A DNA stretch of 53,421 nt from Prochlorococcus sp. AG-673-M19. Lineage in GTDB: Bacteria > Cyanobacteriota > Cyanobacteriia > PCC-6307 > Cyanobiaceae. The notes below the pieces were generated by a model. That model was not told where the DNA came from. It saw only the letters and a program-made list of their open reading frames with translations, and made no database searches. The stretch lies in contig QCTP01000009.1 in the NCBI GenBank assembly GCA_003211115.1, positions 1-53,421 of the forward strand, read 5' to 3'. Below, one piece after another: positions 48,822 to 53,421 of this stretch. Position 1 is the first letter of the stretch, and every line of letters begins with the position of its first letter. The position numbers and the translations under genes are program-made.

Positions 48822-49214
48822 CTAATTATTTTCAAATGTGGGTAAATAAAGTTCTCTATTTGAAGCAATAATCCCTTCTTCTTTAAAAAATAATTCTAAT
48901 TCAGCTAAATCATTAATATTAATATTATCTCCACAATCATCTTGAATATTATTTGAAGTAAATTTCCAAAGATCATCTAAATATTGATCATCATCTGGGA
49001 ATGCAGCAAATTTTAAATATGTATTATTTAAAGCATATTCACTTGCAGATTCAGAATCTAATCCCTCTTTTTTAGCATCACAAAATACCTTAGCAAATCT
49101 TTTACCTACTGAAGTTTGAGCACTTGACAAATCGAGGCTACCTTGAATTGCATAAGCACTAGTAGGAGCAAAAAAAAGAAATATTGGAAGAAAAATTGAT
49201 AATAAAAGAAACAA
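48822..49214 (-). CDS. secreted hypothetical protein
   Basis: Signal peptide; FAKVFCDAKKEGLDSESA and DDCG resemble the ORF at 29335-29736. Confidence 0.75.
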   Translation of the reverse strand: MFLLLSIFLPIFLFFAPTSAYAIQGSLDLSSAQTSVGKRFAKVFCDAKKEGLDSESASEYALNNTYLKFAAFPDDDQYLDDLWKFTSNNIQDDCGDNININDLAELELFFKEEGIIASNRELYLPTFENN

Positions 49215-49380
49215 AAATAAAAGACCAAAACGTTTATACCTTTTAGTAAGTTAACAAATGCAGCAACTATTTAAGACAATAAAAAAAGAATCTAATAAAA
49301 GTTTTAAGAAAGTAAAATAAAAGTTATTAATTAGCTATTCGTCAAATTAAAATAAAAGTTATTAAGCAAATTATTTTTGA

Positions 49381-50388
49381 ATGTCTTCAGTCATAAAATT
49401 AAAAGGAAAGGGTTTAACCAGGATAATTAAAAGTAAAGTAATTTTATCTCCACTAGCTGGAGTTACAGATAAGATATTTAGAAAATTAGTAAGGAGATGG
49501 GCGCCTGATTCATTACTTTTTACTGAAATGATAAATGCCACAAGTTTAAAGAAAGGATATGGTACAGGAAAAATTAAACAACTTGAATTAGAGGAAGGTC
49601 CTGTTGGCGTACAAATATTTGATAATAGACCATATGCAGTCTCAGAGGCAGCTAAATTAGCGGAAGATTCTGGAGCATTTCTTATTGATATAAATATGGG
49701 TTGTCCAGTAAAAAAAATCTCAAAGAAAGGTGGTGGGAGTGCTTTAATTAAAGATCGTTTATTAGCTATAGAATTAGTAAAAAGAGTATCAAAGGCAGTC
49801 GAAATTCCCATAACGGTAAAAACAAGACTAGGTTGGGATAATAAAGAAGAGAATATAGAAGAGTTTTTATTAAATCTTCAAGATTCTGGAGCAACAATGG
49901 TTACCATACATGGAAGGACAAGAAAAGAAGGTTTTGCAGGTACAGCAGACTGGGAGATGATCGGTAAAATTAAAAAACTCTTAGAAATACCAGTCATTGC
50001 AAATGGAGATATAAAAAATCCCAAGGATGCACTTAATTGCTTCAATCAAACAAATGCAGATGGTCTAATGATTGGGAGAGGTATCCTTGGTTCTCCATGG
50101 AAAATAGGTGAGATAGATTATGCAATTAAAAAGCAAAAAGGATTTAAAGAACCAAATATTGAAGAAAGATTATTATTAATAATTGAACATTTAGATGAAC
50201 TTATTAAAGAAAAGGGGGATCATGGTTTATTAATAGCCAGGAAACATATATCGTGGACTTGTAAAAATTTCTCAGGAGCAACAAAACTACGAAATAATTT
50301 AGTAAGAGCAATTGATGCCGAGGAAGTTAAAGAATTAATAAATAAAACCATAGAATCGTTAAAAACTGATCAAAAACTTTTAGCTTAA
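49381..50388 (+). CDS. dus: tRNA-dihydrouridine synthase
   Basis: LSPLAGVTDKIFR, DINMGCPVKKI, TIHGRTRKEGFAG, ANGDIKNP. Confidence 0.96.
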   Translation: MSSVIKLKGKGLTRIIKSKVILSPLAGVTDKIFRKLVRRWAPDSLLFTEMINATSLKKGYGTGKIKQLELEEGPVGVQIFDNRPYAVSEAAKLAEDSGAFLIDINMGCPVKKISKKGGGSALIKDRLLAIELVKRVSKAVEIPITVKTRLGWDNKEENIEEFLLNLQDSGATMVTIHGRTRKEGFAGTADWEMIGKIKKLLEIPVIANGDIKNPKDALNCFNQTNADGLMIGRGILGSPWKIGEIDYAIKKQKGFKEPNIEERLLLIIEHLDELIKEKGDHGLLIARKHISWTCKNFSGATKLRNNLVRAIDAEEVKELINKTIESLKTDQKLLA

Positions 50389-50405
50389 AAAAAATTTTTT
50401 TAAAA

Positions 50406-50660
50406 ATGAAAATAATTAGTTCAATTACAAGTAAAAGAGTTTGTAATCATATGAATAAGGATCATATTGATTCTGTACATAAATATCTCATACATTACGG
50501 AAAGATATCAGATTTTAAGAAAGCTTATTTGGAAGAAATTTCAAGTAAAGGCATGAAGATTAATTATGACGGCAAATCTGCAATTATAAATTTTAAAAAT
50601 GAAATAACGGAAGAAGAAATTCATGCGACTCTTGTTTCTATGTTAAGAGAAATTAAATAA
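50406..50660 (+). CDS. DUF2470-like protein
   Basis: VCNHMNKDHIDSVHKYL. Confidence 0.75.
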   Translation: MKIISSITSKRVCNHMNKDHIDSVHKYLIHYGKISDFKKAYLEEISSKGMKINYDGKSAIINFKNEITEEEIHATLVSMLREIK

Positions 50661-50695
50661 ATTAATTTAATCTGACTTTAATAAGGAAATAATAT

Positions 50696-50860
50696 CTAAA
50701 AATTCTTCTCATAATAATCAGTAATTAATTTACATTCTTCAAAAGTCAGCATACTTAATCTCGAAGTTGCTTTAAATTTTAAGATTGCACAGACAGCCAA
50801 AAGATCTGAACTTTCGACATTAAGTGCTTCAGAAAGCTCTAAAACTCTAAGACCTTTCAA
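50696..50860 (-). CDS. small protein resembling an IF2 N-terminal subdomain (54 aa)
   Basis: Manual translation from TTG: MKGLRVLELSEALNVESSDLLAVCAILKFKATSRLSMLTFEECKLITDYYEKNF. Confidence 0.6.
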   Translation of the reverse strand: MKGLRVLELSEALNVESSDLLAVCAILKFKATSRLSMLTFEECKLITDYYEKNF

Positions 50861-50905
50861 TATTTAGCACCTAAATATAAAAACAAAAATAACAGCTTTC
50901 ATAAA

Positions 50906-51151
50906 TTAATGTGCAGCATTTTTTCCTAAGCCGGCTATAAATGGGAAAGCTTGTTCATCACCAAATATATCTTCATTGGAAGCTTTAGGAATATCATTTT
51001 TATCTTTAGGATTGTTTTTTATATTATTTGATTTATATTCCTCAGAAAAATCGCTTTTTACTTCATTTCCAGTTACGTCTGCGAAACAATAAGAAACATT
51101 AAAAAAGAATGTAAAAACTAAAACGCATACAAATGAAGCAATCTTTTTCAT
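50906..51151 (-). CDS. small secreted hypothetical protein
   Basis: 81 aa with signal peptide. Confidence 0.65.
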   Translation of the reverse strand: MKKIASFVCVLVFTFFFNVSYCFADVTGNEVKSDFSEEYKSNNIKNNPKDKNDIPKASNEDIFGDEQAFPFIAGLGKNAAH

Positions 51152-51260
51152 AGATTTGAAAATTATTAAATACTATTCTCTTATCAAAATAAAGTTAAGA
51201 ATAAAAATTAATTAAGATTAAAACATTTTTAAATAAATACTTTTTAGGTTTTATTTTAAA

Positions 51261-51497
51261 TTATTTGTTTAATTTTTTTCTGTTATTAAATCTTAACAAG
51301 TAATAAATACCAATGACTATAAGAATAGAAATTGAATATTTCATCAGAAAAACATAAACTAGATAAACTAAAAAAGGAAACAAACACGCTCTCTTAAAAT
51401 TGATTTTTTGAGTTGAGCTCATTCTCTTCCAATTTAGATAATCACTCCACTGAAAAATTTTCTTCATTTTTCTATCTTTATTTTTTCCATTAAACAT
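51261..51497 (-). CDS. hypothetical membrane protein
   Basis: 78 aa, basic, hydrophobic middle. Confidence 0.6.
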   Translation of the reverse strand: MFNGKNKDRKMKKIFQWSDYLNWKRMSSTQKINFKRACLFPFLVYLVYVFLMKYSISILIVIGIYYLLRFNNRKKLNK

Positions 51498-51605
51498 AAT
51501 TTTTAAAAATATATTTTTTATACAATTTTTTATTTTAATTAAGATAACCCAACATCACTTACAAGTTGGAAACTATTTGATTATAAATTAAATTATATAC
51601 TTTTT

Positions 51606-52037
51606 TTGAATTTTAAAATGAATACAAAAAAAGTTTGGGAAATTAAAAAAACAGTTTTGCCACAACATTCAGATCATGCTGGTGTAATGTGGCATGGTAC
51701 ATATTTTAATTGGCTTGAGGAGGGGAGAATTAATGCTCTCTCTAAAGTAGGTATAAATTATTCTGATTTAACTAAAAAGGGATTTGAGATGCCATTAATA
51801 AATGCATCAATAAAATTTATCCTCCCCTTGTGTCTTGGCGATAATATAACAATTGAAAGTATTTTCAATATCGGTAAAAGTCCGAAAATTAAAATCTATT
51901 CAAAATTCATTAATGAGAGTAAAAATGTTATGAGTATGGCGGAGGTAAATATGGTTCTAGTGGATAAAAATAAGTTTTCTATTATTAGAAAAAGGCCTGA
52001 TTTTATATCAAAGGCTTTTTTAAAGTTAAACGAATAA
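51606..52037 (+). CDS. 4HBT-fold acyl-CoA thioesterase
   Basis: LPQHSDHAGVMWHGTYFNWLEEGRINAL. Confidence 0.88.
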   Translation: MNFKMNTKKVWEIKKTVLPQHSDHAGVMWHGTYFNWLEEGRINALSKVGINYSDLTKKGFEMPLINASIKFILPLCLGDNITIESIFNIGKSPKIKIYSKFINESKNVMSMAEVNMVLVDKNKFSIIRKRPDFISKAFLKLNE

Positions 52038-52090
52038 TTCTATTTTAAGTTAATTTATTAAATATAAAGTAATTAAATTTATATTAATTA

Positions 52091-52291
52091 ATGAAGAACA
52101 TATTTATAGTTATCGATTCATATCAATATCAAATGGAATCAAAATATCAAGAAACATCATCTCTTACAAATCTTTTTACTGAAAACAAATTTATAGGATG
52201 GTTGGGTCTATTTGTTGTTTTCTTTTCAATATTTGCAATTATTATTTTTCAATTCCTTGAATGGGAAAGCAATGATAATAATAAAGATTAA
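52091..52291 (+). CDS. small single-TM hypothetical protein
   Basis: 66 aa with C-terminal hydrophobic segment. Confidence 0.55.
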   Translation: MKNIFIVIDSYQYQMESKYQETSSLTNLFTENKFIGWLGLFVVFFSIFAIIIFQFLEWESNDNNKD

Positions 52292-52332
52292 AAATAATTA
52301 GCTTATAATATTTATAAATATGTTCTTTAAAA

Positions 52333-52584
52333 ATGGCAATTTACTTAAAGATAACTAATCCTACAGAAGTTGTAAAAAAAAAGACTTCTAAATGGTTAAC
52401 CGATATAACTCCTGAAAGAATTGACAGAAAATTAGTTGAGGATGAAGTTATTAAGGGTATTATTGAACAATTAACATTAGAAGGCATTAAAGGCGAGATA
52501 TCTGCCATAAATGGTTTTGATGTAAAGAATTCTACGTTAATAACAAAAAATGATTTTGTAGTTAGAAAAACAATATCTTTTTAA
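52333..52584 (+). CDS. hypothetical protein
   Basis: 83 aa ORF. Confidence 0.65.
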   Translation: MAIYLKITNPTEVVKKKTSKWLTDITPERIDRKLVEDEVIKGIIEQLTLEGIKGEISAINGFDVKNSTLITKNDFVVRKTISF

Positions 52585-52612
52585 TTATTAAAATAATAAA
52601 CATAAAAATCAG

Positions 52613-53421
52613 ATGAATATCTATAGTATTATTTTAGTTACTTTTATTATCTTAATTTTAATAACTATTTTTAGAAATTATTTTTCAAAGAAAAAAAGAT
52701 ATAAATTAAATAATGCCTTAAAGGCAAATTTTTTTTTAGAAACGTTAAATAAACTTATAGATGATAATAAATATAATTTATTAGAGGAAAGAATTAGATT
52801 AAAAAATACTGATGCTTATGGGAATGAGGATTTAAAAAAGTGGATAGGGAATCCCCCATTGGACGAAAATTCAATTAGTACAAGCTTACATAATGGTTCA
52901 AAAAGATTTAAAGAGGGTATTCCTTACTTTTGGGAAAAAGTTATTTTAAAAGAATTCTCAGGTCAAAAACCTTTTTTTGAAAAATGGAACTCTTATCGGA
53001 AGATTAATCCAGTTATTAATGATGAAATAATAGGAGCTAATAGAATTTTAGAGTTTGAGGACTGGTTTATTTTTATAGCTAGTCAAATAGAAAAATGTTG
53101 TTTAAATCTTATACAGAATAATAAAAAAAACAAAAGTAAAGAAAACTATAAAAAAGGATTAATATTTGAAAATCATTGTATGGAAATTCTAATAGAAAAT
53201 GGTTGGAGAGTTAAAGCAACACCTAATACGGCTGATCAAGGAGTCGATTTAATTGCCTCTATTGACAACTTCAGAATTTGTATTCAATGTAAAAATCATA
53301 AAAAACCAGTAGGCAATAAAGCTGTTCAAGAAATATCATCTGGTAAATCTTATTGGAAAGGAACTCATTCGGTATTAATTTCCAAGTCCGGTTTTACTAA
53401 ATCTGCAGAAAAATTAGCTAA
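52613..53421 (+). CDS. Mrr-type restriction endonuclease-like protein, truncated by window end
   Basis: Manual translation: N-terminal TM MNIYSIILVTFIILILITIF, C-terminal GWRVKATPNTADQGVDLIASIDNFRICIQCKNHKKPVGNKAVQEI. Confidence 0.85.
   Translation, partial: MNIYSIILVTFIILILITIFRNYFSKKKRYKLNNALKANFFLETLNKLIDDNKYNLLEERIRLKNTDAYGNEDLKKWIGNPPLDENSISTSLHNGSKRFKEGIPYFWEKVILKEFSGQKPFFEKWNSYRKINPVINDEIIGANRILEFEDWFIFIASQIEKCCLNLIQNNKKNKSKENYKKGLIFENHCMEILIENGWRVKATPNTADQGVDLIASIDNFRICIQCKNHKKPVGNKAVQEISSGKSYWKGTHSVLISKSGFTKSAEKLA

Noticed and set aside
49314-49365. Short direct repeat AAAATAAAAGTTATTAA, two copies upstream of dus
   Set aside because: Only two copies in AT-rich spacer; likely chance or slippage, not a CRISPR or operator array

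Overview
AT-rich, gene-dense window that looks like a high-light-adapted Prochlorococcus or close relative (inferred from gene content and composition). Recognisable blocks, left to right: carA and trpD; an ABC exporter, msrA and tRNA-Pro; uppP; a four-gene glucosylglycerate synthesis/turnover cluster; the complete urease locus (ureABC, ureD, ureEFG) with urtABCDE and a candidate NtcA site upstream of urtA; a three-gene ABC-2 exporter; TauE/SafE permease. From about 28.6 to 42.6 kb lies an accessory-like stretch of small genes, including an HNH nuclease, phosphoribosyltransferase plus nucleoside deoxyribosyltransferase, rpsU with a TTG start, an HhH protein with a basic tail, and a kinase/renalase-like/MTHFR-like group. 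Then pepN, purT, glutathione peroxidase, a TatA-like protein with tandem repeats, dus, a thioesterase, and a truncated Mrr-type nuclease with an N-terminal TM segment at the right edge. I also read several short CDSs by eye that are absent from the supplied ORF track. No CRISPR array, prophage or IS element was found. The best candidates for new biology are a structured RNA with a strong terminator (about 27.40-27.54 kb), a paralogous pair of tiny 'ASFAIGGF' membrane proteins, the kinase/renalase-like/MTHFR-like group, the PRTase-NDT pair, and the membrane-anchored Mrr-like protein.
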